Of a DNA stretch of 44,291 bases, positions 33,270 through 40,710 are shown piece after piece. This DNA is from Marinoscillum sp. (GTDB lineage Bacteria; Bacteroidota; Bacteroidia; Cytophagales; Cyclobacteriaceae), in contig JAMWZA010000032.1 in assembly GCA_024305105.1 (NCBI GenBank), positions 1 through 44,291 of the forward strand, given 5' to 3'. The notes under the pieces are model-generated. The model did no database searches. It had not been told where the DNA came from and saw only the letters and a list, made by a program, of their open reading frames with translations. The translations under genes and the position numbers were made by a program. Positions within the stretch are counted from its first letter, which is position 1; every line of letters begins with the position of its first letter.

Positions 33270-34517
33270 ATGGCAACTCATTCTTTCAGCATTCTTTTTT
33301 GGCTCCTAAATAATCGCGTAAGCAAGAAAACCGGTGAATCTCCTATTATGGCTCGAATTACCGTGAATGGTAAACGGGCTGAGATAGCTACCGGTAAGAA
33401 AATACTACCAAGCAAGTGGAATGTGAACTCTGGTAGAATGAAGGGAAGCTCAGAGGAGGCTCGGGTATTCAACCGAGCCTTAACAAATATGTATATGGCC
33501 ATCGAGAAGATCTACGATGACCTGAGATCTAAAGATCAATACGTGTCAGCCCAAGCCATCAAAAGCATCTACCAGGGGAAATCTACCCAACAGCACTCAC
33601 TCCTTGAGCTATTCAGATATCACAACGAACAAATCAAGGCTCAGATTGGGCAAGGGTATTCAGAAGGTACCCTAGAAAGATACGAGACTACCAGAAAACA
33701 CACCGAGGGATTTATCAACTATCACTATAGAAGGGATGATTATGGACTCAATGAGCTGAAATATGATTTCATTACTGAGTTTGAATTCTATTTAAAATCG
33801 GTAAAAAAAATAGGTCATAATACCACTATGAAGTATCTGAGAAACTTCAAGAAGATCGTATTGATAGCCCTGAAAAATGAATGGATATTGAGAGATCCAT
33901 TTGCGAAGTATCAAATGTCCCTGAAGGAGGTAAAGAAAGATTACCTGACCAAAGAGGAGATACAAGCACTTTACAACAGAGAGTTTGAAATGGAGCGCCT
34001 GGAGCATGTTAGAGATATCTTTCTGTTTTGCTGCTATACAGGGTTGGCTTATGCAGATGTGAAGAAATTGACACCTGACAATATATCTAAAGGCCTGGAT
34101 GGGGAATACTGGATATTCGTTGATAGAACAAAGACAGGAAGTTCATCAAATGTCCCATTGTTGCCGATTGCCGCAGAGATCATGAATAAATATAAAGAAC
34201 ATCCAATGGCCGTCAACTCTGGGACGCTGCTGCCAGTGATCTCTAATCAGAAGATGAATGCTTACTTGAAGGAGATGGCCACTCTCTGCAAAATCAATAA
34301 GAATATCACCTTCCATATGGCCAGGCACACATTCGCTACAACTATTACACTTTCTAACGGAGTGTCGATTGAAACAGTGAGTTCGATGCTTGGGCACAAG
34401 AACTTAAAGACGACTCAGATCTATGCAAAAGTGGTTCAAGAGAAAGTAAGCCAAGACATGCAGAAGCTGAAAGGAATCCTAGGTGGTCCTGGTATGATGA
34501 AGGCTTCTAATCAATGA
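33270..34517 (+). CDS. Tyrosine recombinase (integrase), Bacteroidetes type
   Basis: This 415-residue integrase has an N-terminal arm-type binding domain (about 1-105), a SAM-like core-binding domain (about 110-215) and a catalytic domain. Catalytic residues visible are K288 in DRTKTGSS, H349-x-x-R352 in HMARHTFAT, H376 in LGHKNLK and Y385 in TQIYAKV. The first arginine, expected in a TGLR motif, is alanine (TGLAYADV, A260). IntDOT of the Bacteroides element CTnDOT also lacks this arginine (it has serine), so this fits an active Bacteroidetes enzyme. It lies 256 bp behind tRNA-Ser and would catalyse integration of the island there. The gene has its own upstream region. Confidence 0.95.
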   Translation: MATHSFSILFWLLNNRVSKKTGESPIMARITVNGKRAEIATGKKILPSKWNVNSGRMKGSSEEARVFNRALTNMYMAIEKIYDDLRSKDQYVSAQAIKSIYQGKSTQQHSLLELFRYHNEQIKAQIGQGYSEGTLERYETTRKHTEGFINYHYRRDDYGLNELKYDFITEFEFYLKSVKKIGHNTTMKYLRNFKKIVLIALKNEWILRDPFAKYQMSLKEVKKDYLTKEEIQALYNREFEMERLEHVRDIFLFCCYTGLAYADVKKLTPDNISKGLDGEYWIFVDRTKTGSSSNVPLLPIAAEIMNKYKEHPMAVNSGTLLPVISNQKMNAYLKEMATLCKINKNITFHMARHTFATTITLSNGVSIETVSSMLGHKNLKTTQIYAKVVQEKVSQDMQKLKGILGGPGMMKASNQ

Positions 34518-34701
34518 ATTGATCTACTACTTCCAAGTCGATCCCAGAGTACTCTGAAAACTCATAGATGGTCACCAGCTGGTGATCATCTTTTTTTAGA
34601 TGGCTCTTGATATCTTGGATCATTTTACGTCCATAACGCTCACTTCTGCCAGTGATCCGCTGAATATCCTTGGGGTAAATTATGACTCTCGTTAGCTTCA
34701 T
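34507..34701 (-). CDS. Small helix-turn-helix-like protein beside the integrase
   Basis: This 64-residue protein, read from ATG 34701 (a further ATG at 34719 adds six residues), begins MKLTRVIIYPKDIQRITGRS and goes on ERYGRKMIQDIKSHL. The I-x-x-I-T-G-R-S-x-R-x-x-x-x-x-M-I-x-D-I-K pattern looks like a DNA-binding helix-turn-helix of the kind found in small excisionase-like proteins. Its end overlaps the integrase gene by 11 bases on the opposite strand. An excision or regulatory role is plausible from position only. Confidence in a real gene is fair; the function is tentative. Confidence 0.6.
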   Translation of the reverse strand: MKLTRVIIYPKDIQRITGRSERYGRKMIQDIKSHLKKDDHQLVTIYEFSEYSGIDLEVVDQFID

Positions 34702-34847
34702 TTGGGAGTGGTAATACACTATCCATACTTAGTCCATGCGGCATCTTCGGCAAAAACTACCAGAAGGTATTAAGACCGGAAGCCGCTTCTTGTGACACAT
34801 CTTTAAATATGTTCTTTTTAGGCCATAAACCAAACATTTTTAACATT

Positions 34848-35621
34848 ATGGCTCGACAAAAGGGTATCATTAAACTGGAAGGAACCATCGGGGATGTGTC
34901 CTTCTACAAGAGTAAAGACGGCTACTTGGCCAGGGAAAAAGGTGGTGTGGATGGGGATCGAATCAAGAACGACCCAGCGTTCCAAAGGACACGCGAGAAC
35001 GGATCGGAATTTGGGCGGGCGGGTAAGGCTGGCAAGCTTATTCGCACAGCTTTCAGGCCACTTCTATTGAAAACATCAGATAGTAAGGTTACTTCCAGGT
35101 TGACCAAGCAACTAATGACTGTTCTACAGTCCGACCCTGACCACCCCAGAGGTGAACGAAAGGTGGACAATGGAAACCTAGAACTGATCCAAGGTTTTGA
35201 TTTCAACGCTGCTGGTAGGTTAGAAGCAACCTTGTATGCTCCATACGATGTGACGTTTGACCGAGCTGGTGGCACTGCATCTGTAGACATTCCAGAGTTT
35301 ATTCCAGCGAACAGCCTGGCATATCCTCAAGGGGCAACTCACCTGAAAATGGTAGCTGCTGTATCGGAGGTGAATTTTGACAATGACGAATTCACTTACA
35401 ATATGGTAGAGTCTGCAGAGGTCGAAATCACTAATGCTGTGACCGGTCCTTTGAAGCTGGATGTTGCTTATAACGCTGAAAGTCAGGAATTGTTGATGAT
35501 CGTATTTGGAATTGATTTCTACCAATCTGTAAATGGGCAAATGTACCTAATGAAGAATGGTGGTTACAATTGTCTGGCTCTGGTAGAAGTTGACAAGTTC
35601 ATCCAGCTCCAACAAAATTGA
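34848..35621 (+). CDS. Conserved Bacteroidota protein starting MARQKG, unknown function
   Basis: This 257-residue protein starts at ATG 34848; a frame from 34809 adds 13 residues without pattern. The N-terminus MARQKGIIKLEGTIGDVSFY is followed by KDGYLAREKGGVD, then NDPAFQRTRENGSEFGRAGKAGKLIR, a helix rich in Arg and Ala. The C-terminal half is beta-rich. The N-terminal layout reminds me of DUF6266 proteins but the sequence is different. There is no signal peptide, membrane helix or catalytic motif, so a structural or binding role seems more likely than an enzyme. It lies behind the integrase and 9 bp before the DUF5675 gene, as the first gene of a three-gene unit. Confidence 0.75.
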   Translation: MARQKGIIKLEGTIGDVSFYKSKDGYLAREKGGVDGDRIKNDPAFQRTRENGSEFGRAGKAGKLIRTAFRPLLLKTSDSKVTSRLTKQLMTVLQSDPDHPRGERKVDNGNLELIQGFDFNAAGRLEATLYAPYDVTFDRAGGTASVDIPEFIPANSLAYPQGATHLKMVAAVSEVNFDNDEFTYNMVESAEVEITNAVTGPLKLDVAYNAESQELLMIVFGIDFYQSVNGQMYLMKNGGYNCLALVEVDKFIQLQQN

Positions 35622-35630
35622 TAATTCAGA

Positions 35631-36254
35631 ATGGAAATAACCCTATTCAGGAAATATCATGAGATGGGCACTAATGGGAAGCTCAAGGATGGTGAGCAGT
35701 TGCTCTGCCACACCATAGAGCTTCCCTGGCTCCAAAACAGGCAAAACGTTTCCTGCATCCCGGAGGGACGATATCAAGTGGTCAAGAGGAATACAAAAGA
35801 ACGTGGAGACCATCTTCATGTGATTGATGTGCCAGGTCGATCCTGGATCCTATTTCACCCTGCCAACAATGCTTTGAAAGAGATCAAAGGGTGCATTGCG
35901 CCAGTGAGCAAATTGGATGCTCCGGGAATCGGGTCTTTGTCCAGGAAGGCTACAGACAAACTCTTGGGTCTTCTCTTTGAGGCCATAGATCGAGGTGAGG
36001 AAGTTTTTATAACCATTAAAAAGGAGGTCGATATGAATATCATCAATAGAGTGAAGGCACCCACTCCCAAGTTTTTCAAGGTGCTGAGAAATGTCGGTTT
36101 AGCTCTAGCTGCTGCCGGAGGAGCTATTTTAGCTTCACCCATTGCTTTGCCAGCTGGCATTGTCACTGTTGGAGGTTACTTGATAGCTGGAGGAAGTGTG
36201 TTGTCGGCAGTTAGTCAGGCAACCGTTGAGGAACCTACAACTGATCGGCCATGA
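35631..36254 (+). CDS. DUF5675 family protein with a hydrophobic C-terminal extension
   Basis: This 207-residue protein consists of a DUF5675 domain (about 1-130) and a hydrophobic tail. The domain begins MEITLFRKYHEMGTNGKL and carries ELPWLQNRQNVSCIPEGRYQV, DVPGRSWILFHPANN and GCIAPVSK, the segments by which I recognise it. The tail (about 147-195, VGLALAAAGGAILASPIALP) contains long glycine/alanine-rich membrane-like helices. The DUF5675 fold is often seen in phage- or mobile-element-related clusters; its activity is not known. The last four bases overlap the next gene (ATGA). The combination with a membrane tail suggests a membrane-located role. Confidence 0.8.
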   Translation: MEITLFRKYHEMGTNGKLKDGEQLLCHTIELPWLQNRQNVSCIPEGRYQVVKRNTKERGDHLHVIDVPGRSWILFHPANNALKEIKGCIAPVSKLDAPGIGSLSRKATDKLLGLLFEAIDRGEEVFITIKKEVDMNIINRVKAPTPKFFKVLRNVGLALAAAGGAILASPIALPAGIVTVGGYLIAGGSVLSAVSQATVEEPTTDRP

Positions 36255-36460
36255 GTCATTCTAATCATATAGGCACTAAGGCCGGTACAATTGGAGGAAC
36301 ATTGCTGAGTATTATTCCCAACCTGACTGGGGCAGACATTCTTAGGACAGTCCTCTTGGCTGCAATTGGGGCGGTGGTGAGTTTCGGTATATCCATGTTG
36401 ATGAAATGGATCGTAAGGGCGTTCGGTAAGCGACCCTCCTCCAACAGGCCAACTATGTAA
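36251..36460 (+). CDS. Small membrane protein, holin-like in size
   Basis: This 69-residue protein starts MSHSNHIGTKAGTIGGTLLS and holds a long hydrophobic region from about 10 to 55, including DILRTVLLAAIGAVVSFGIS. It ends with the basic tail KWIVRAFGKRPSSNRPTM. Two helices with a Gly/Ala-rich core and a charged C-terminus are typical of holin-like proteins, but also of many unrelated small membrane proteins. It overlaps the DUF5675 gene by four bases and is followed at once by a strong terminator, so it closes the three-gene unit. Confidence 0.7.
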   Translation: MSHSNHIGTKAGTIGGTLLSIIPNLTGADILRTVLLAAIGAVVSFGISMLMKWIVRAFGKRPSSNRPTM

Positions 36461-36493
36461 AACAGGCTCCCGGATATTTTGGGAGCCTGTTTT
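36459..36493. terminator. Strong terminator closing the MARQKG/DUF5675 unit
   Basis: AAAACAGGCTCCC pairs perfectly with GGGAGCCTGTTTT across a 9-base loop and T-rich flanks exist on both sides. It overlaps the stop of the small membrane gene and lies just behind the convergent DUF6943-like gene, so it can serve both. Confidence 0.92.
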
Positions 36494-36495
36494 GT

Positions 36496-36967
36496 TTAAT
36501 CCAGTTCTCGAAACGTGTCCAGTAAGAAAGCCATTTTTAGTTGCTCTATCAAGTCCAATTGTTTTGTGATGTTCTTGGTCTTGGCTTCAAGTCCTTCGAG
36601 AGCTAGCAACCTATCTCGGATTCTGTCTATCGTACTAGGGATAGTGTGAACCAAGAATCTGAAGCCCAGTGCGAAGGTCATTAATTCTGAGAAACGGGAT
36701 GACAGATCCAACCAGATGCTTTTTGAAATAGCCTGACTTCCACAAGGCAAAACATAGCCAGTAAAACAGGTGTCGGTTTTCCTCAAATTCAGTGCAAACA
36801 AGGTAACAGTTTGGGCAAGGCTTGTCCAGGGGTTTTCCGGCATTCAGGCCTTTTGACAAAACAAAGAAATGATGGTTCTTCGGAATTTCTCCTCCTCCAA
36901 AAGTGGATACGCGGTATCTAAACATAGTTTGAGCATTTAAAAAGTTATGCTCAGTCCAGTTTGTCAC
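36496..36967 (-). pseudogene. DUF6943-like gene split by a +1 frameshift
   Basis: The first part (36967 to about 36650) encodes NHHFFVLSKGLNAGKPLDKP, CPNCYLVCTEF, FYWLCFALWKSGYF and GSVIPFLRINDL, the segments I associate with DUF6943. That frame then stops at 36635. The family normally continues with a helical C-terminus. Such a sequence (STIDRIRDRLLALEGLEAK, then KQLDLIEQLKMAFLLDTF) is present in the overlapping frame 36496-36843. A +1 shift upstream of 36635 would join the two into about 150 residues. It is probably a recently broken gene or a sequencing error. The function of the family is unknown; the CPNC motif might bind metal. Confidence 0.65.
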
Positions 36968-37036
36968 CGCCTGCGGCGCATAAATCCCAAAAGAAAAAAA
37001 GAGAAAAAAGAAAGCTTAATATCTTTGAAGGCACCA

Positions 37037-37092
37037 TGTCACGGCAAGGAGGAACGGAATAAATTTTATGCCGGAAATTCCTTGACGTGACA
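37037..37092. repeat. Imperfect long inverted repeat
   Basis: TGTCACGGCAAGGA (37037-37050) pairs with TCCTTGACGTGACA (37079-37092) at 13 of 14 positions across 28 bases, in the 204-bp gap between two genes. There is no U-run. It could be a regulatory hairpin, an operator or a small mobile remnant. Confidence 0.55.
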
Positions 37093-37171
37093 ATTAAGGA
37101 AATGTATTGAGTGGCACATTCGTCAAATTACCCTGGAACGTTTTTCTGGATTGACATGGAGCCTACATATC

Positions 37172-37927
37172 TTAGCTTCCTTTTTTTGATTTTTTCACCT
37201 TCTTCAATGGTAGCCCCTGAATTGTGGTTCGAGAAACAGGTATAAAGTGTAATTCAGTATTGTTTGTCACCGTTAAAACTTCATTCTCAGAAAACGCTAC
37301 GATCAATGAATTTCCATTATCAAAGGATAGATATTCCTTTTTACCTCGGGAATATGAGTAGCCCAATGAGTAAGCGCAAAGTGAGAGACTACAGTACCAA
37401 ATCAAGAAAGTAGAAAGGTTAAAACCCAAACTCAAAACATTTAGCATTTCAGTAAATGTCTTGGATTTAATGAGATGTGGGTTTCCATTTAGTTGAAAGC
37501 AATACCTCCATTCGAAAAGTAGGATTATGGAATAAATGACAAACAGCACCACTGCGTAAAAAAGTGTATTTAGTGGTTTTAGGATATTTAGATAGTAGAT
37601 TCTTAGAGCTATGCCAAACGGTAGCAAGAATCTAGTGGATATGTAAAGAGAAATGGTAAGCACTCGATTCCATTTTGTGGAAGTGTTGGTACTAGCGATG
37701 AGCTTTAATAGAGGGTAGGATGTAAACCAAACCAATGCCAATACAAGACCGAATATCAGTACCCTAAAGAGTATGTTGGGAAGCTGCTGAAGTGGGTTGA
37801 ACTCGTAATAGTCCAGTGGAATGTTATGATAGCTATAGAAGCCCATCTCCCAAAGAATTGATAATGTGAGCAATGCTGTGCCAAGAATACCTAAAACCCA
37901 TTGTGTTGATAAATTTAAATTTTTCAT
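37172..37927 (-). CDS. Multi-pass membrane protein of unknown function
   Basis: This 251-residue protein has about five hydrophobic segments in its first 195 residues (for example WVLGILGTALLTLSILWEM, ILFRVLIFGLVLALVWFTSY, TLFYAVVLFVIYSIILLFEW). It ends in a soluble tail of about 55 residues with a beta pattern (SLIVAFSENEVLTVTNNTEL) and a basic end (KKVKKSKKGS). I do not recognise the family. A membrane anchor with a small cytoplasmic domain may suggest sensing or assembly work. It stands alone on the minus strand between a broken gene and a non-coding stretch. Base composition is similar to the island genes around it. Confidence 0.7.
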   Translation of the reverse strand: MKNLNLSTQWVLGILGTALLTLSILWEMGFYSYHNIPLDYYEFNPLQQLPNILFRVLIFGLVLALVWFTSYPLLKLIASTNTSTKWNRVLTISLYISTRFLLPFGIALRIYYLNILKPLNTLFYAVVLFVIYSIILLFEWRYCFQLNGNPHLIKSKTFTEMLNVLSLGFNLSTFLIWYCSLSLCAYSLGYSYSRGKKEYLSFDNGNSLIVAFSENEVLTVTNNTELHFIPVSRTTIQGLPLKKVKKSKKGS

Positions 37928-38073
37928 GATATAAATGTTGGTTAGAAATGCGCAAAGATTCCCGATTGTTATGAGCTAATCTAATGCAGGTAAAAGAGCC
38001 CTCAGCCAGCGTTAGCATCGCGGGCCTTAGCGGGCGCCACCACCAGCCTGCCAGAAGATAATGACCAAAGGAA

Positions 38074-38101
38074 ATGGCTGGGAGTGCGTCCCAACAGCCA
38101 T
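38074..38101. repeat. Hairpin in the GC-rich region
   Basis: ATGGCTG-GGA and TCC-CAA-CAGCCAT form a 7 + 3 bp stem around GTGCG. The stem is interrupted on one side by CAA. Confidence 0.55.
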
Positions 38102-38604
38102 GGCATTAATGATCATCTTTTTTACAAGTTAAAATGGCTGTCGAGACGGTACTGGTGGTGGCCGCAGGCCCGCACAAACAATGGGCAGTGGCTGGGCTGG
38201 GAGCTGGCCAGGCGGTTGGAATGGAGGCAGTCGATTGAGGGATAATGCGTTGATCAGTGTGAGGGGTTCCCTCGATGCTGCTGGAACAGGGTTGGCCGAG
38301 AGGCCTGCTCCCAGAACAGGGAGAACTGCCGTGATGACCAGACGGAAAGCAAAGCAGAGGATGTGACATACTCTGAAAGACCCGCAGGGCAGACAGTGTT
38401 CCGTCAGTTGGCGGATCTCTGGCTGGTATGGCGTATCCTATGCAGCTCGGGCTGGGCAGCACTCCGCTTTACCTGCTGGGAGACTGACCAATTTTCGATG
38501 GAACTGGAATAGGGCTCTAAATGAACTCTTTGGTGGGTACCGGAGGGAGACTGATATGTTGCACGATAAGCAAGTTTATTAAGGAGTGGGCTGGAAAAGC
38601 AAGG

Positions 38605-38653
38605 GTGTCACTCTATGGAGCATTGAGCGGTTGGGTGAGTGATAGTGTGACAC
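38605..38653. repeat. Inverted repeat around GTGTCACTCTAT
   Basis: GTGTCACTCTAT (38605-38616) and ATAGTGTGACAC (38642-38653) are inverted copies with one mismatch, separated by 25 bases. Confidence 0.6.
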
Positions 38654-38665
38654 TCTTGCTCTGGG

Positions 38666-38718
38666 ATGCCAAAGAAGTTTCCGTATGGAACGCAGAGTAG
38701 TACGGAGGCTTCTGGCAT
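38666..38718. repeat. Inverted repeat around ATGCCAAAGAAG
   Basis: ATGCCAAAGAAGTTTCCGTA (38666-38685) and TACGGAGGCTTCTGGCAT (38701-38718) pair with a few mismatches and a small bulge, across 15 bases. With the preceding inverted repeat it forms two successive stems 80 bp ahead of the nuclease gene. Confidence 0.6.
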
Positions 38719-38799
38719 AGGGCCTTTCCTTTTCCATGACCAAACTGAATCAGAACAAACGATTATCTTTATTATCAATTGTAACGTAATAACCGCATA

Positions 38800-39732
38800 A
38801 TGAAAAATCCTAACCTTATCTGGCCACTCTCCATATTATTCCTGATGCATATAATTCCGTCATTTGGGCAAGCGCCAAGTGATCGCTATAAGGATATAGT
38901 TATTGATCCAAGTTATGAGCATAATAAATGGGGTGTGGAGCCGTCTGATATGGTTTATCAATTCGCAGCTTATATTTCTTCTTATGATAGTGATGATGAC
39001 AATGATGGGGACGGCCAAGGTGATATATGGGGTATTCCTGAATGGGTCGCTTATGAAGTGAAGGAAAGAAATCCTCAAAGCACTAACCCAGATTATTCAA
39101 GACCTAGAAAATGGTTAACAGATGAACTGGGAAATGAAAAGAGAATTGTACCTGATGATGCCACGTATTATGTTGGTGGTACGACTAAAATGCGCGAGGT
39201 AAAAACTGATTATCGCTATGTGCGTGGGCATATGTGCCCCAAGAATGCAGCAGATCGTATTAGTCTGGAGGCTGGCTATAATACTCATAGTACACTTAAT
39301 GCTGTTCCTCAACTACAATGGCAGAATAACGGAATATGGAAACGCCTGGAGGAGGATATTGAAGAATGGGCGGATAAAGAAGGGAGCATTTGGGTGGTCT
39401 GTGGTCCCGTGTTTTTTGGTAAAAGCCCTGCAGTATGGCTTGGTCAAAAAGGAGAAGTTCAAGCAGCTGTACCTGATGCCTTATTTAAGGTTGTGATTAA
39501 GATGGCTGGAAATGGAGCGGTTGAAACTCTTTCCTTTCTTATGCCTAATGTGGTGCCAAAAGCTGAAGATGATTATAGTCACTTTTTGGTAAGTATTGAT
39601 CGTCTTGAGGAGCTAACAGGGTTGGACTTTCTGAGTAATATAGACGACCCTCTTGCCGATTCTATTGAGTCAAAATATGAGGGGCTTAGTGATTCGGAAA
39701 GACGGGGTGTTGTGGAGAAGTGGTTTGATTGA
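38800..39732 (+). CDS. Exported DNA/RNA non-specific endonuclease
   Basis: This 310-residue nuclease of the NUC1/endonuclease G family begins with a signal peptide (LIWPLSILFLMHIIPSFGQ). The catalytic His lies in the RGH motif YVRGHMCPKNAADR (H144), where classical members have D-R-G-H. The metal-binding Asn region follows in TLNAVPQLQWQNNGIWKRLE. A strand near GSIWVVCGPVF completes the betaBalpha-Me core. An unusual Asp-rich stretch (SYDSDDDNDGDGQGD, about 61-75) may bind calcium. It would degrade extracellular or periplasmic nucleic acids. It has no operon partner: a non-coding GC-rich region lies upstream and the HigBA pair downstream, convergent. Confidence 0.92.
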   Translation: MKNPNLIWPLSILFLMHIIPSFGQAPSDRYKDIVIDPSYEHNKWGVEPSDMVYQFAAYISSYDSDDDNDGDGQGDIWGIPEWVAYEVKERNPQSTNPDYSRPRKWLTDELGNEKRIVPDDATYYVGGTTKMREVKTDYRYVRGHMCPKNAADRISLEAGYNTHSTLNAVPQLQWQNNGIWKRLEEDIEEWADKEGSIWVVCGPVFFGKSPAVWLGQKGEVQAAVPDALFKVVIKMAGNGAVETLSFLMPNVVPKAEDDYSHFLVSIDRLEELTGLDFLSNIDDPLADSIESKYEGLSDSERRGVVEKWFD

Positions 39733-39884
39733 ATATATGGCACCAATTTTATATACGCTTGGTGTCACGAGCTGGAGGAATGGCATAAAGGGGTTATTTC
39801 AAATTTGAGATTGATAAGCCGCGATCAAGTGTTTGACCTATGTCTCTGAGGAATTATGAATAGGAAGGAATACCCAATTGTGTG

Positions 39885-40346
39885 TTAGACTACCTGCCTT
39901 GCCGGCAGGCAGGCTTCCAATTCCTTTTTGGTGTTTATCACACTAGCGTTCCGAAGTTTGGGATCAACTTTCAATGTATAGGGACGGTTAAACGCATCCT
40001 GATTCATACCAAAATGATCCGCCAATTTTCGGATTACCTCTTTGGAAAGTCCTTTCTTATAATTCAAAATATCAGAAACCAACCCCTTGCTAACATTTAG
40101 AATTTTCACCAAATCCTTTGCCCTCAACCTGTGATCATCCATTAATGAAACCAGGAGCTGGATGGGATCTACTTCTTCAAAGGTGTTATTCTCCTGATCG
40201 TACTTTTCAATGAGCACAGTTAATAATTCTATTTCCTCCTCTACCTCTGGAGTAACCTCATCCTGAAAAGCTAATTGCTCCACCAATTGGCAATACTCAT
40301 CATACTGCTCTCTCGATTTGATCACTTTGTATTTTAATGCTTCCAT
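39885..40346 (-). CDS. higA: HigA-type antitoxin with helix-turn-helix domain
   Basis: This 153-residue protein has an N-terminal helical part (EALKYKVIKSREQYDEYCQL), a linker with acidic residues and an XRE-type helix-turn-helix at about 68-115 (LRAKDLVKILNVSKGLVSDIL, then LSKEVIRKLADHFGMN). Together with the HigB gene three bases upstream it makes a type II toxin-antitoxin pair, with the toxin first as is usual for higBA. The antitoxin would neutralise the toxin and repress the operon, probably through the inverted repeat ahead of higB. The last residues (ACLPARQVV) come from a palindromic repeat that has run into the end of the gene. Confidence 0.88.
   Translation of the reverse strand: MEALKYKVIKSREQYDEYCQLVEQLAFQDEVTPEVEEEIELLTVLIEKYDQENNTFEEVDPIQLLVSLMDDHRLRAKDLVKILNVSKGLVSDILNYKKGLSKEVIRKLADHFGMNQDAFNRPYTLKVDPKLRNASVINTKKELEACLPARQVV
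39893..39913. repeat. GC-rich palindrome forming the 3' end of the antitoxin gene
   Basis: CCTGCCTTGCCGGCAGGCAGG is a nearly perfect palindrome centred on GCCGGC. It encodes the LPARQ-like tail of the antitoxin on the minus strand. Such palindromes, giving PAGRQ-type tails, occur dispersed in many Bacteroidota genomes. Confidence 0.75.
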
Positions 40347-40349
40347 TTT

Positions 40350-40682
40350 TCAATAATCATTTACCGCGTACTGCTCATTCTTATCACACAACCTATCATA
40401 CTCCGCATGGGTCCCCAGCCAACAAACAAAGAGGTGAGCTGCTTTAGTACCGAACAGGTATTTACAGATCATTCGATAGTTATTTCCTCCAATATTAAAA
40501 ACCACTCTATCACATCCATTGCCTAAAAGATCTGCAGAACCAAACGTCTTCTTTATATCATCTGGTTTATCCCAATCTGCTCCTTTCAAAATCTCCAACC
40601 AAATACCAAATGAAACCTTGCTTCTTGCTTGCTTCCTGGTGTAGTCTTCTATTGTTTGCTTCTTTATGAGGTGTACTTTCAA
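40350..40682 (-). CDS. higB: HigB-type mRNA interferase toxin
   Basis: This 110-residue toxin of the HigB/RelE superfamily cleaves mRNA on the ribosome when free of its antitoxin. Family segments are FGIWLEILKGADWDKPDDIKKTF, DRVVFNIGGNNYRMICKY and the C-terminal LFVCWLGTHAEYDRL, whose W-x-G-T-H-A-x-Y-D signature is characteristic. It starts 29 bases after an inverted repeat likely to be its operator and ends three bases before the antitoxin ATG, so both are made from one transcript. All motifs look intact, so the toxin is presumably functional. Confidence 0.92.
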   Translation of the reverse strand: MKVHLIKKQTIEDYTRKQARSKVSFGIWLEILKGADWDKPDDIKKTFGSADLLGNGCDRVVFNIGGNNYRMICKYLFGTKAAHLFVCWLGTHAEYDRLCDKNEQYAVNDY

Positions 40683-40710
40683 TGTAAATATACGAGTATG
40701 AAGTAAGAAT

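Larger units (their letters stand above)
37928..38799. other. GC-richer 870-bp region with hairpins and no convincing gene
   Basis: This stretch differs from the AT-rich surroundings: many GG and CC runs between about 38000 and 38480, and several inverted repeats. Short open frames on both strands (61 codons plus at 38181-38366, 118 codons minus at 38106-38462) overlap each other and are biased towards Pro, Ser and Gly, which is typical of chance frames in GC-rich DNA. No RNA gene, transposase or CRISPR was recognised. It may be foreign non-coding DNA or a decayed element. Confidence 0.55.

Noticed and set aside
34922-35540. Minus-strand ORFs of 122 and 106 codons opposite the MARQKG gene
   Set aside because: They overlap each other and lie antisense to a well-patterned protein.
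38106-38462. 118-codon ORF on the minus strand in the GC-rich region
   Set aside because: Pro/Ser-rich composition, no domain pattern and overlap with another chance frame on the plus strand.
37928-38799. CRISPR array, group II intron or diversity-generating element in the hairpin-rich region
   Set aside because: No regularly spaced repeats, no intron 3' domain and no reverse transcriptase gene in the window.
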